Source: a virus. Taken from it: a stretch of 64,000 nucleotides of DNA. The notes beneath the pieces are model-generated. The model was not told the origin of the DNA, made no database searches, and worked only from the letters and a program-made list of their open reading frames with translations. The stretch's first letter is position 1; each line of letters starts with the position of its first letter. A program made the translations under genes and the position numbers. The stretch covers positions 95,289 through 159,288 of IMG/VR virus record IMGVR_UViG_3300047170_000049. One strand, written 5' to 3'. This document shows positions 15,605 to 24,370 of this stretch, in pieces.

Positions 15605-18600
15605 ATGAATTTCAAACCAATCGTACCCCCTCATACACACCCCCTTAGCCTTGATTCTGGCAACTCAGTTAAGCAATTTATCAAAGCCTCAGCTAAGACA
15701 TTTGGTCATAAGGCCATTGCTATTACTGACCACGGCACCATGGGTGCAATCATTGAGGCTTACGAATACTCTAAAGAACTTAAGAAGAAAGAAGGCTTGG
15801 ATATTACAATCATTCCAGGCATAGAACTCTACCTGAAGCCTGATGAGACAGACCCCACACGCGACCGTCGTAACGGTAAGCCCGTATCCTACTACCACGT
15901 CACATGCCATTTTAATAACTTCCAATCATACCTCAAGTGCTGTGAACTCACTAAGAAGGGGTATGAACGTGGTCTATGGAAAGGGTCCGAGTATAAGCCT
16001 CTCATCACATGGGACGAGCTTGAATCCCTATCGGGCCAAGTTACGCTCTTCTCGTCATGTCTAATTGGCGCGGTTCTCGGCCCCTGGATTAACGGCTCCA
16101 AAGAACAATCTGAACAGAACTTTGTTCGTTTAAAAAACATTGCTGGTCCCGAAAAATTTTTTGTAGAAATCTTCCCATACGAAGTATCCAAGGACTGGGA
16201 CAAAAAAGACATGGTATTCAAAACCAAGCCCTCGTCTTGCGATTGCCCTAATGGAATGATGCAAGTTGGTGCCAATGAATGGGTAATGCACCTAGCTGAG
16301 AAATACAACGTTCCAATGGTCGCGTCGGAAGATGCCCACTACGCCAACCCTGATGATAAAGCCATTCAAGATGCTCGACTCTCTAACGGTAAAGAACAAT
16401 GGAAAATGGCTGATGTTAACTGTCTGCACACTTCCGATTGGCTCTTCGCAGAGTTTAACCGCCTCCACATCGGAAAATTTTCAGAATCTCAATTTCAAGA
16501 AATTATTGAAAACTCTTATAAGTTTGCTGACCAATCTAAGGGGTTTAGTCCACATTTTAAACCGGCACTGCCGTTATACCCACTTGAGCTTGAAGCTGGA
16601 ATGAATGAAGATAATCAACAAGCCAAGCACGTTGTTAACTTAATTCAAAAGAAAGGCCGTGTTGACTTCTCTAATGATATTTACCGTAACCGTTTAAATA
16701 AAGAGCTTAAAGAACTAGCCTTTAATGGCAAAATCAATATCCTGCCCTACTTCTTAACACTTCATACCGTTATTGAGCACTGTGAAAAGAATAACATCTT
16801 GGTAGGCCCTGGACGGGGCTCTGCCGCTGGGTCTCTACTTGCATACGGTCTGGGCATTACTAACGTTGACCCTATTAAAGAAGACCTTAGTTTTGAGCGT
16901 TTCTTTGACGTTACTCGTGTTGAAGAGGGTCTAGCCGATATTGATACGGACTTTAGCGACCGCGATGCGGTCATTGAATTCGCTAAGAAGGAATGGGGTG
17001 ACCGTTTTGCCTACATTGGAGTCGCCCAGAAGTTCAAAACCAAGATGGCACTCAAAGACATTGATAGATTTTTGAATGGCGAAGTTTCTAAGCTCACGGA
17101 AGACGTGGCAAAATCAGTTGGTAACTCACCCCAAGGCGTTGACGAAGAGCGATTCTTGAACGGATATACTGACCAAGACGGCAATACTGTAGACGGCGAA
17201 CTCGACACCAACCCCAAACTACTTCGCTACCTACAAGAACACCCTAAAAATGCAGCGTTGCTATTCAAGATGATTGGTATTACCCGTCAAATGGGCCGTC
17301 ATGCGTGTGGGGTTATCATAGCAGACCGCCCTGTCCATGAGTTTATCCCCCTAATGAAGGTTAAAGGCGAGCTTATCACCCAGCTTACCCCCGAATGGGT
17401 CCAGAAGTGTGGTGGCGTTAAGTACGACTTCCTAGGTCTAAACACGCTTTTAGACGTGCAAAAGTGTGTACGTCTTATCAAGGAACGCACTGGGAAGGTG
17501 ATTGACCCATGGAAAATTGAAGACACTCCTGAAATCTGGGAAGCGGCAGCTAATAACCCTTCGACTATTTTCCAGTTACATACGCAAACGGTCCGTCATG
17601 GTTTACAGACTATGCGTCCTAAGAATGTTACTGAAGGCGCTATCCTTACATCAATCTTTCGACCAGGCGCTACAGATGCCGTTTCAGATGAAGACCCTAA
17701 TAAGACCATGGCAGATATATTCTTAGAGCGTTGGACTGGTCAGCGTGAGACTAAGTATATTCACCCAGACCTTATTCCTTACTTGTCTGTCACCAAGGGT
17801 GTTATCACTTGGCAAGAACAAATTATGAAAATAGTCCATGAACTCGGTGGGTTAACTATGGTTGAGACTCAAAAGGTTCGTAAGTCTATTTCTAAGAAAG
17901 TTTCAGATGACCTGATTAACTCACTGAACAAGGTTGAGAAACATTTGGTTGAGGTGCGGGGCTGGACTAAAGAACAGGCTAACTCCTTGACTTCACAGAT
18001 GAAAGCTTCAGGCCGTTACTCGTTCAATAAATCCCACGCTATTTCCTATATTTACATTGCGCGTGCGTGCGCATATTTGAAGTACCACTACCCATTGGAA
18101 TGGTGGACTGCCGTATTATCTAATGCTGATAAAGAAGACTTAAAAGGCTACTGGAAGCATGTGTCTAAGTTTGTTCGCTTCCCTGATGTCAATAAGTCCA
18201 ACGATTCCTTTGAGATTTCTAGCGAAGGTGGTGTAGAGTTTATTAGAGCGCCCTTGAGCCTACTGGAAGGCATTGGAGCGGCTGCCCTAGCTGAGATAAC
18301 GTCTAAGCGTCCGTTTGTGGATTTTAGAGACTTTATCACGCGAATTGACCGTAGGGTAATTAACAAGCGTGCCGTGGCTAACCTTATTTTCAGTAATTCT
18401 TTAGATTCGCTATTTACTACGGATAGGACCGACGAAGAAAAATATGCTGAATATTTGAATCTAAGGGCTGAGATTGCTGGCACTACCCGTGAAGCCTTCC
18501 CCCAGGAGTACATGAATTTAACCCCATTAAAACGCTATCTACTTAAGAAGACTATATTAACTGTATATAGTGACGACTTATTTGACATAGCCCTGCCAAA

Positions 18601-18991
18601 ATTAATTGCAGAAAAAATGGTCGAGATTGACCAAAATGGGATATATAAGTATTTGGATACGAGTGGAAAGTTTACGATTGCCAATAGCAATACGTTTAAA
18701 ATTTTCACCGATGCCAACAATCCAGCGGAGGCTAACTTTGCCGTGATTGGAATGATTCAAGATGAGAAGGAATTCATCTATCAAAAGACTAAGAAGGCAT
18801 TGAAGCTTTCAGTTGAGTTGGATGACTTGACGTTTGAGACGGTTAAGTGGCCTAAGTGGGGCTCAGACCATCACGATGAAGAAAAGGTTAAGAACACTAT
18901 TTGCGTTTTAATTCTGAACCGCAAAGGTGGAACTGGCAGAGATAAGGTTTTTGTTAAAAAGATTATTCCAATAGAAAGAGGAATCGAATGA
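15605..18991 (+). CDS. dnaE: DNA polymerase III alpha subunit-like (C-family) replicative polymerase
   Basis: 1128 aa, close to bacterial DnaE1. The N-terminal PHP domain keeps metal ligands: PHTHPLSLD (10-12), ITDHGTMG, IPGIEL and VASEDAHYANP. The palm has GPGRGSAAGSLLAYG (about 400) and the catalytic ADIDTDFSDRD (about 445). Further C-family motifs are MGRHACGVII, KYDFLGL, TWQEQIMKI and the KSHAISY region. The intact-looking PHP site suggests it may carry its own proofreading nuclease; no separate epsilon-like exonuclease is in the window. T4-type phages use B-family gp43, so this pairing with a T4-like recombination set is uncommon. The following gene overlaps by 4 nt. Confidence 0.92.
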   Translation: MNFKPIVPPHTHPLSLDSGNSVKQFIKASAKTFGHKAIAITDHGTMGAIIEAYEYSKELKKKEGLDITIIPGIELYLKPDETDPTRDRRNGKPVSYYHVTCHFNNFQSYLKCCELTKKGYERGLWKGSEYKPLITWDELESLSGQVTLFSSCLIGAVLGPWINGSKEQSEQNFVRLKNIAGPEKFFVEIFPYEVSKDWDKKDMVFKTKPSSCDCPNGMMQVGANEWVMHLAEKYNVPMVASEDAHYANPDDKAIQDARLSNGKEQWKMADVNCLHTSDWLFAEFNRLHIGKFSESQFQEIIENSYKFADQSKGFSPHFKPALPLYPLELEAGMNEDNQQAKHVVNLIQKKGRVDFSNDIYRNRLNKELKELAFNGKINILPYFLTLHTVIEHCEKNNILVGPGRGSAAGSLLAYGLGITNVDPIKEDLSFERFFDVTRVEEGLADIDTDFSDRDAVIEFAKKEWGDRFAYIGVAQKFKTKMALKDIDRFLNGEVSKLTEDVAKSVGNSPQGVDEERFLNGYTDQDGNTVDGELDTNPKLLRYLQEHPKNAALLFKMIGITRQMGRHACGVIIADRPVHEFIPLMKVKGELITQLTPEWVQKCGGVKYDFLGLNTLLDVQKCVRLIKERTGKVIDPWKIEDTPEIWEAAANNPSTIFQLHTQTVRHGLQTMRPKNVTEGAILTSIFRPGATDAVSDEDPNKTMADIFLERWTGQRETKYIHPDLIPYLSVTKGVITWQEQIMKIVHELGGLTMVETQKVRKSISKKVSDDLINSLNKVEKHLVEVRGWTKEQANSLTSQMKASGRYSFNKSHAISYIYIARACAYLKYHYPLEWWTAVLSNADKEDLKGYWKHVSKFVRFPDVNKSNDSFEISSEGGVEFIRAPLSLLEGIGAAALAEITSKRPFVDFRDFITRIDRRVINKRAVANLIFSNSLDSLFTTDRTDEEKYAEYLNLRAEIAGTTREAFPQEYMNLTPLKRYLLKKTILTVYSDDLFDIALPKLIAEKMVEIDQNGIYKYLDTSGKFTIANSNTFKIFTDANNPAEANFAVIGMIQDEKEFIYQKTKKALKLSVELDDLTFETVKWPKWGSDHHDEEKVKNTICVLILNRKGGTGRDKVFVKKIIPIERGIE

Positions 18992-19761
18992 CTAACACAG
19001 AATTAAGAAAGAAAATCCAAGATTTAAAGGTAATCATTGGTCGAAACCTGGAGAACTGGGATTCTCGCACCCGCTCAGGCATGGTTGGCCAACAAGAAAA
19101 AGCCAAACGTGACATTGAAGTTACGAAGCAAGAATTGTCTACCAACATCGTGCGTAGTGCAATGCTCATCGCAGGTCTAGAAGATGCCCCTGCCGCTACT
19201 TTAAAAGGTATCGCAGCTATGAACCCATCAGAGTCTGTATCAATTGACTTCTATGAATTAGAACACAGATTAATTGATAGTATTTATAAAGGTCGCGAAG
19301 TTGTTGGGTTCACCGTTAACAATGAATTCACCATCATGTTGAACCGCGTTCTATCTTTAGTAAGAGATGAGCTTGGTGCCATTTCAATGCCCACCGTTGC
19401 AATCCCTGCCACACGCTACGGCAAGTATGATAGTAAAGATGACGTTGCAAAATTCTTGCATGAAATTTTTAAAGCTCAGTTTGGAACAGAGTTAAAAGCA
19501 AAATATATGCACCTAAGACTCACCCAGCTTGGCAAAGAGCTTCTGGATGGTAACTTTGACACCTTAACGATTGTGGTTACAAACATTCCTAAAGACTTTA
19601 GACAAGTTGTCGGTGGAATCACAAAACACTTAGTTTTCGTAACTAAAGAAGAAGGTATCCCAGAAAGTGTGGTATCTTCAGAGGGTGATACTGAACAAGA
19701 TTTAATTTTAAAGATTGTTAATAAGATTCAAGAAAATAAACTTAAAGGAGAAAATAAATGA
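18988..19761 (+). CDS. Hypothetical protein, 257 aa
   Basis: Not recognised. The N-terminal 50 residues are basic and helical (TELRKKIQDLKVIIGRNLEN). The remainder is mixed, with VTNIPKDFRQVVGGITKHL near 195-215 and a Lys-rich tail. It is coupled on both sides (4-nt overlaps) between the DNA polymerase and the ssDNA-binding protein, so a replication accessory role is the best guess from context alone. Confidence 0.65.
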   Translation: MTNTELRKKIQDLKVIIGRNLENWDSRTRSGMVGQQEKAKRDIEVTKQELSTNIVRSAMLIAGLEDAPAATLKGIAAMNPSESVSIDFYELEHRLIDSIYKGREVVGFTVNNEFTIMLNRVLSLVRDELGAISMPTVAIPATRYGKYDSKDDVAKFLHEIFKAQFGTELKAKYMHLRLTQLGKELLDGNFDTLTIVVTNIPKDFRQVVGGITKHLVFVTKEEGIPESVVSSEGDTEQDLILKIVNKIQENKLKGENK

Positions 19762-20789
19762 GTACAGGTATTTACGACCCAACCAAAACTGGTGGAGGCA
19801 ACTTCACTCGTCGAAATTACTTCGACGTAGAAAAAGACGGCGTTTCTAATGTGTATCGTCTTTTACCCCCGTTCGGTTCATTAGCAAACGACGGTAAAAT
19901 TGCTTACTACTGGGCAATCCACTTTGGATTTAAAAACTCAGAAGGTAAGATGAAGCCTATTGCTTGCATTCAACGTAAGAATAAAGAAGGCGTTGTCACT
20001 CAAGCATGTCCTTTGTGCATTAAACTTAACTCACTTAAGACTGCACACGAAGCAATGAAGCTTAAAGACCCAGAATCACCCATGACCAAAGAACTTGGCG
20101 AAAGACTCCGTTGGTTGAACCTTGATAAAGGGTACTCACTCAACGTTCTTGCTACGGATGGTAAGATTGGCGTTCTCAAGTTAAGATATAAGCCTTTTAA
20201 AGCTTTAGAGACTTTAATCACTAAGCTTCATAAAGAAGAAGGCGTTAATGCAGTTAACCCTGGTGAAGGCGTTTACTTTGATATTCGTCGTACTGGAACG
20301 GGTTTTCAAACTGAATACACCGTTGAAGCTGCCACCCTTACCTATAAGAATCAAGACACTGGTCGTATGGTTAAGGAATACAAAATGGCCGTGGTTGACG
20401 ATTCAATCATTGAGCGCATGGAAAAAGAAGCCGCTGACCTTCCTAAGCTCTATAAGATTTTTAGCGAAGAAGACTTAGCTTTAGTTGCTACAGGCGACCC
20501 CACCGTGTTGGACCGTTTGTTTGCTAAACCTGAGAAGAAAGAAGTTGGTGGTGGTTTTTCTGGTGGTGAAGACGGTGGTGCAGATGAAGATACTGAAGCT
20601 CAAGCCGCTTCTTCACAAGCAAATGCTGTTAAAGCAGCGTATGTTGCAGCCGCTCCAGTGGCAGCAAAAGCTGAACCTGAATTGACCGTGGCGTCTACAC
20701 CAGCGCCATCACCTGCAGCGGCAGCCGCCGTATTGCAGATGTCTAAAGACGAACAAGATTTAGTGGCTCAATTTCTTAACAGAGGATGA
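19758..20789 (+). CDS. 32: Single-stranded DNA-binding protein, T4 gp32-like
   Basis: 343 aa. A zinc site is visible as His55 (AIHFG), Cys70 (IACIQR), Cys84 and Cys87 (CPLC), close in order and spacing to T4 gp32 (His64, Cys77, Cys87, Cys90). A basic and aromatic OB-like core follows to about residue 250. The C-terminal third is Gly/Ala/Pro-rich and acidic (GGGFSGGEDGGADEDTEA), ending in a short conserved-looking helix, as expected for the protein-recruiting tail of phage SSBs. It protects ssDNA and helps UvsX, primase and helicase loading. Neighbours fit this role. Confidence 0.85.
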   Translation: MSTGIYDPTKTGGGNFTRRNYFDVEKDGVSNVYRLLPPFGSLANDGKIAYYWAIHFGFKNSEGKMKPIACIQRKNKEGVVTQACPLCIKLNSLKTAHEAMKLKDPESPMTKELGERLRWLNLDKGYSLNVLATDGKIGVLKLRYKPFKALETLITKLHKEEGVNAVNPGEGVYFDIRRTGTGFQTEYTVEAATLTYKNQDTGRMVKEYKMAVVDDSIIERMEKEAADLPKLYKIFSEEDLALVATGDPTVLDRLFAKPEKKEVGGGFSGGEDGGADEDTEAQAASSQANAVKAAYVAAAPVAAKAEPELTVASTPAPSPAAAAAVLQMSKDEQDLVAQFLNRG

Positions 20790-20791
20790 TT

Positions 20792-21331
20792 ATGTCAAAC
20801 GTTACAGCATTAAGTGCTTCAGACCTACATGAAACTTCTGCGAATATCTCACTTCCCAGAGGTAATGGACTTAAGCCCTTAATTCTTGACATGACTAAAG
20901 TTTACGAAGTGGAATCAAGGATTGGAGAAATAGCACACTCCAATCCTATGACCTTCCCAGTTTTAGTCAGTGAGTTTAACTTAAGCTACATTCAAATCAG
21001 TAAGATGGTAGCAGCGGTTCAATTGGAAAAGGCACAAGTAGAGACCATGCTTAACCAAGCTAAGTCAGTAGCCTTACTTGATACCGTAGAACTAACTTTG
21101 GCCAATAAGAAAATTAAGTCAACTGCAGATACACGAGAAGCCGCCCTTCATTTAGACCCACAAGTACAAGAATTTACTCAGCGTCTTAACATGCTTGAGG
21201 CGGTTCACACTCTTCTCAAAGATAAGGCCAAGGGAATTGAAATGGCATATCACGCAGCTAAGAAAGTTGCAGAGTTAAATGCCCGTATTCCTGATGGTTC
21301 TATCAAGGGTGGTTTAAGTGCAGGCGAATAA
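20792..21331 (+). CDS. Hypothetical protein, 179 aa
   Basis: The ATG at 20792 is preferred because AGAGGA is 5 nt upstream; an earlier ATG two codons before is possible. The protein is helical with a long central helix (EKAQVETMLNQAKSVALLDT), then AREAALHLDPQVQEF-like sequence. Not recognised. It lies between the gp32-like and UvsX genes, a position where a recombination or helicase-loading mediator (UvsY or gp59 role) would fit, but no motif proves this. Confidence 0.6.
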   Translation: MSNVTALSASDLHETSANISLPRGNGLKPLILDMTKVYEVESRIGEIAHSNPMTFPVLVSEFNLSYIQISKMVAAVQLEKAQVETMLNQAKSVALLDTVELTLANKKIKSTADTREAALHLDPQVQEFTQRLNMLEAVHTLLKDKAKGIEMAYHAAKKVAELNARIPDGSIKGGLSAGE

Positions 21332-21344
21332 CTTAGGAGATACT

Positions 21345-22391
21345 ATGTCTAAAAAAGAAATTGTTCCAGCTAACAAATGGATGTCTAAATTACTTAAGCA
21401 CGAAGCTGCAGTTAAATACGAATTGCAAGAAGACGCTAAGTACATGAAGTCACCAAGCCCTGGTGTTAATTATTTGTTTGGTAAGAAAATGGGAATGAAG
21501 CCTGGTACGTCCATGCTTCTTTACGGTCCTGCTAAGTCAGGTAAAACCTTATTGTCACTAGCTTTTGCAGGTCAACTACATCGTGATGACCCAGAAGCAA
21601 TCATTCTCCACTTTGATACGGAAATGCGTGAAACCGTGCCTACATGGGCTAAAGTATTTGGCATTGATATGAGCCGAATCGTCACCTACAGCACCAATCG
21701 CCCTGAAGAAATCTTTGACTTCATCGCTACTGATGTTCAGGCGATGATTCAAGAAGGTGCTCCAATCAAGTGTATTATCATTGACTCACTTGCTGCACTT
21801 TCTTATCCCAAAGAAGCCAACGCTGAAAAGACTACTAACCATGTTATGGGTGATGCCGCTGCGTATCTCAACCGTGGTATGAAAGCAATTCTTCCAGTGA
21901 TTCGTCGTGGTGGCATTTACACATTCTTGTGTCAACACGTTCGAGATAATATGGACCCACAAACTGCCAAATATCAAAAGTATGTGATACCTGGTGGTCG
22001 TGGTCTTAAACACTTGTGCGAATACTTCGTCTTGTGTGAGAAAATTAATAATAAAGATTCCAAAACCTTTGATTCTGTTAAGACCGATGGTAGCGGTAAT
22101 CCTATTCAAACTGGTCACCACATTCGCGTAGCAATGGAAGAGAATTCTTGCGGTCCACAAAATCGTAAGATTGAAATTCAATTGTCATATGTGGATGGTA
22201 TTGTTAACCAACACGAAGAAATCGCAACTCTAGCAGTTAACATGGGAGTTATTCAACGCCCTAATAACATGACCTATGCTTACGGCGATAAGAAATGGGT
22301 TGGTTACGCTAACTTTGTTGAAGCCCTCAAAGCAGATTTTGATTTGCAAAGGGAATTACTTGACAAGGTGGTAGAGAACGACCTAACATAA
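21345..22391 (+). CDS. uvsX: UvsX recombinase (RecA family)
   Basis: 348 aa from the ATG preceded by TAGGAG; an upstream in-frame ATG overlaps the previous gene. Walker A is GPAKSGKT at 61-68, and Walker B is IKCIIIDSLAAL near 140-151. A loop region with QHVRDNMDPQT and GGRGLKH is typical of RecA/UvsX L1/L2. It forms filaments on gp32-coated DNA and drives strand exchange for recombination-dependent replication and repair. A 231-nt gap with a structured RNA follows. Confidence 0.93.
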   Translation: MSKKEIVPANKWMSKLLKHEAAVKYELQEDAKYMKSPSPGVNYLFGKKMGMKPGTSMLLYGPAKSGKTLLSLAFAGQLHRDDPEAIILHFDTEMRETVPTWAKVFGIDMSRIVTYSTNRPEEIFDFIATDVQAMIQEGAPIKCIIIDSLAALSYPKEANAEKTTNHVMGDAAAYLNRGMKAILPVIRRGGIYTFLCQHVRDNMDPQTAKYQKYVIPGGRGLKHLCEYFVLCEKINNKDSKTFDSVKTDGSGNPIQTGHHIRVAMEENSCGPQNRKIEIQLSYVDGIVNQHEEIATLAVNMGVIQRPNNMTYAYGDKKWVGYANFVEALKADFDLQRELLDKVVENDLT

Positions 22392-22404
22392 GGAAATAAA
22401 AGAA

Positions 22405-22604
22405 TTAAGGAATTGTGGCAGGGGAGAACGTCGGTACACGAGCATCAGTCCCCTGAAGCAAGCCGACCTAGGATTCCTTAGTAGTACAGTGGCGTGTATA
22501 GCGAACTCTTATGAGAAGTCAGTAGCTAGGGTGTGTCCTTATCGAACACGGGGCTTAGAAAGCCCTGGGGCATGAACTAAGTGTTATAGCTGCGCCACGG
22601 TACT
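22405..22604 (+). ncRNA. Structured intergenic RNA with enclosed pseudoknot and terminator-like stem
   Basis: No gene fits here, yet the region folds well. Stem P1 (22405-22413 with 22473-22481) encloses two interleaved helices: CAGGGGA 22419-22425 with TCCCCTG 22449-22455, and GTCGGT 22430-22435 with GCCGAC 22462-22467, an H-type pseudoknot. A second domain is closed by 22483-22494 with 22593-22604, an 11-of-12 pair stem, and contains GGGCTT/AAGCCC (22551-22565) and GTGT/ACAC hairpins. CTTTTT follows the last stem, so it may terminate transcription. It lies between uvsX and the primase gene. No known ribozyme or riboswitch signature was recognised; a ribozyme, regulatory leader or free small RNA are all open. 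Confidence 0.7.
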
Positions 22605-22622
22605 TTTTATTGAAAGAAATTA

Positions 22623-23591
22623 ATGGAAGAAAGATTACGTCAATTCTTTGCAGACCAGGGCATTTCTCCCTCCAGTGAGACTGGCCGCTCATTTATTTTT
22701 AACTGCCCAGCTTGTGGTGGCACCCAAAAGCTTTACATGCAGAAGTCGGACGGCTCATCTGTATGCTTTAAACAAGGCACCTCTACATGCCCTAAAAATC
22801 GAAGTAAGCCTCAATTCGTATTAGCTCAATTAACTTCCTTGCCAGTTAAAGAAATAGCCGATATAATTTATTTAAGAACGGCCAAACTAGAGCAAGACAC
22901 CTTAAAAATAGACTTTAGTGATAGGAAAATCACTAATAAAAATCAAGAGTTAGCCCTTGCCACACTAGAGATGCACTTCGTACCCCTATTAGATAATAGT
23001 GCTAAACCTGGTGTCGATTATTTAGCCAGTCGAGGAATTTCCTTTGAGATTGCACAGAAGTATGGGATTATGTACTCAGCGGTCTTTAAGAGAGTTATCT
23101 TCCCTGTCATCATGAAGAACACTCTATATGGGTGGCAAGCACGCGCTATCGAGAAGAACGTAGAGCTTAGGATGAAGAACATGCCTGGTTATTGGAAGAG
23201 CCAGTCATTAATGTTCTACGATAATATAATTAACAAAGATTTTGCTATCTTAGCAGAAGGACCCGTTGATGCACTGAAATTTGAAAAGGTCGGTGGGTTT
23301 GTAGCGTCAATGGGTAAGACCATCTCTACGGCTCAATTAAAGCTTCTTAAGGATGCAAAAATTAAGAGGCTCTATCTTGCATTGGATGATGATGCCGATG
23401 ATAAATTAGATGCTATTAAAAAGTATTTGGATGATGGAGTAACCAATCGAATGCAGTTTTTTAAACTCAAAGTGCCTTCACATAGAGAGGATTTTGGGGC
23501 CTGCACATACGAAGAATGTGAAGAGGCATTTAGGAATGCTAAATCCATGGAAGACTCAATGATTATCTTACCGCTGGGAGTATTTAGATGA
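22623..23591 (+). CDS. 61: DNA primase (zinc-binding plus Toprim)
   Basis: 322 aa. The N-terminal zinc motif uses CPAC (28-31) with Cys48 and Cys56. The Toprim core shows AILAEGPVDALKFE (catalytic Glu near 213) and LYLALDDDADD (Asp cluster near 257). This is the DnaG/T4 gp61 type that lays RNA primers for lagging-strand synthesis with the replicative helicase, which lies two genes downstream. The leader contains the structured RNA. It overlaps the next gene by 4 nt. Confidence 0.88.
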   Translation: MEERLRQFFADQGISPSSETGRSFIFNCPACGGTQKLYMQKSDGSSVCFKQGTSTCPKNRSKPQFVLAQLTSLPVKEIADIIYLRTAKLEQDTLKIDFSDRKITNKNQELALATLEMHFVPLLDNSAKPGVDYLASRGISFEIAQKYGIMYSAVFKRVIFPVIMKNTLYGWQARAIEKNVELRMKNMPGYWKSQSLMFYDNIINKDFAILAEGPVDALKFEKVGGFVASMGKTISTAQLKLLKDAKIKRLYLALDDDADDKLDAIKKYLDDGVTNRMQFFKLKVPSHREDFGACTYEECEEAFRNAKSMEDSMIILPLGVFR

Positions 23592-24370
23592 AAACAAAAG
23601 GTTTTGTGTACCGTTCTGATTTTGAAGGCTTGTATCTGCGAAAGCACTCTTTTAAGTCTGGTCCTTTTGATGAAACAAAACTTAAAACTTACAATGCTTT
23701 AATTAAGAAGTTTGCTTGGAAGGCATACTCCTACAACGTTTCTTTATTTCATAAAGTTGGAATGGATTTAGTAGACTTAGAATCCATTGGAATGTCATAC
23801 CTTTACACATTTTTTTCAAATCCGTGTAGTATCAAGTTTGATAAGAAATTAGACGAGTACCGTATATTGCACCGACATTTACGTCAACGCTATGAACATC
23901 TTATAATTTTTACCAGGCGCAAGGTTAAGGGTATTGTTGACTCAACCAATTACACAGAAGAACACATGGATGGTAAGGCTTCTTGTGAGCACGTTTTTAT
24001 AATTGACCAAATTGCTTCAACCCAAGAAACGCCTGAGAAGCTGGCCTTAAGTAAAGAATTTTCCAATAAAGTAGATTCTTACCTTAAAGACGTATTAGAA
24101 GAAGTTTATCCTGTGAATGAAGGTACATTGAAGAAAATTAAAATCAATGATGCGGATTTTAAAAAAATCTGTTTATTTCACATAGTTAGTCACTACGAAA
24201 CGCCTAGTAGATTCTCTAATTCTGTTACATTGGATACATGGGTCAAACGTAAAATTACAAAAAAAATTAACGATTTTATGATTAATATTAATGAAAGTTA
24301 CGAAAAGAATGATATTAAGAATATAAGCAAGAAGGTCAACAAGATTTTAGAAATGGACTTTGACGCGTGA
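23588..24370 (+). CDS. Putative sigma-factor-like protein, 260 aa
   Basis: Residues 35-75 read NALIKKFAWKAYSYN followed by GMDLVDLESIGMSYLYTFF. This resembles sigma region 2.1-2.2, where a DL-x2-IG motif marks the core-binding helix. The C-terminal part is basic and helical (VTLDTWVKRKITKKINDFM) and could be region 4-like. If correct it would direct RNA polymerase to a phage promoter class. It is embedded between primase and helicase with 4-nt overlaps on both sides. The similarity is weak and a replication protein of unknown type is the alternative. Confidence 0.4.
   Translation: MKTKGFVYRSDFEGLYLRKHSFKSGPFDETKLKTYNALIKKFAWKAYSYNVSLFHKVGMDLVDLESIGMSYLYTFFSNPCSIKFDKKLDEYRILHRHLRQRYEHLIIFTRRKVKGIVDSTNYTEEHMDGKASCEHVFIIDQIASTQETPEKLALSKEFSNKVDSYLKDVLEEVYPVNEGTLKKIKINDADFKKICLFHIVSHYETPSRFSNSVTLDTWVKRKITKKINDFMININESYEKNDIKNISKKVNKILEMDFDA

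Noticed and set aside
22400-22610. Group I intron or homing-associated RNA
   Set aside because: A short stretch (CCTGAAGCAAGCCG) recalls the Q element, but the R and S elements and a split host gene are missing; uvsX and primase are both complete.
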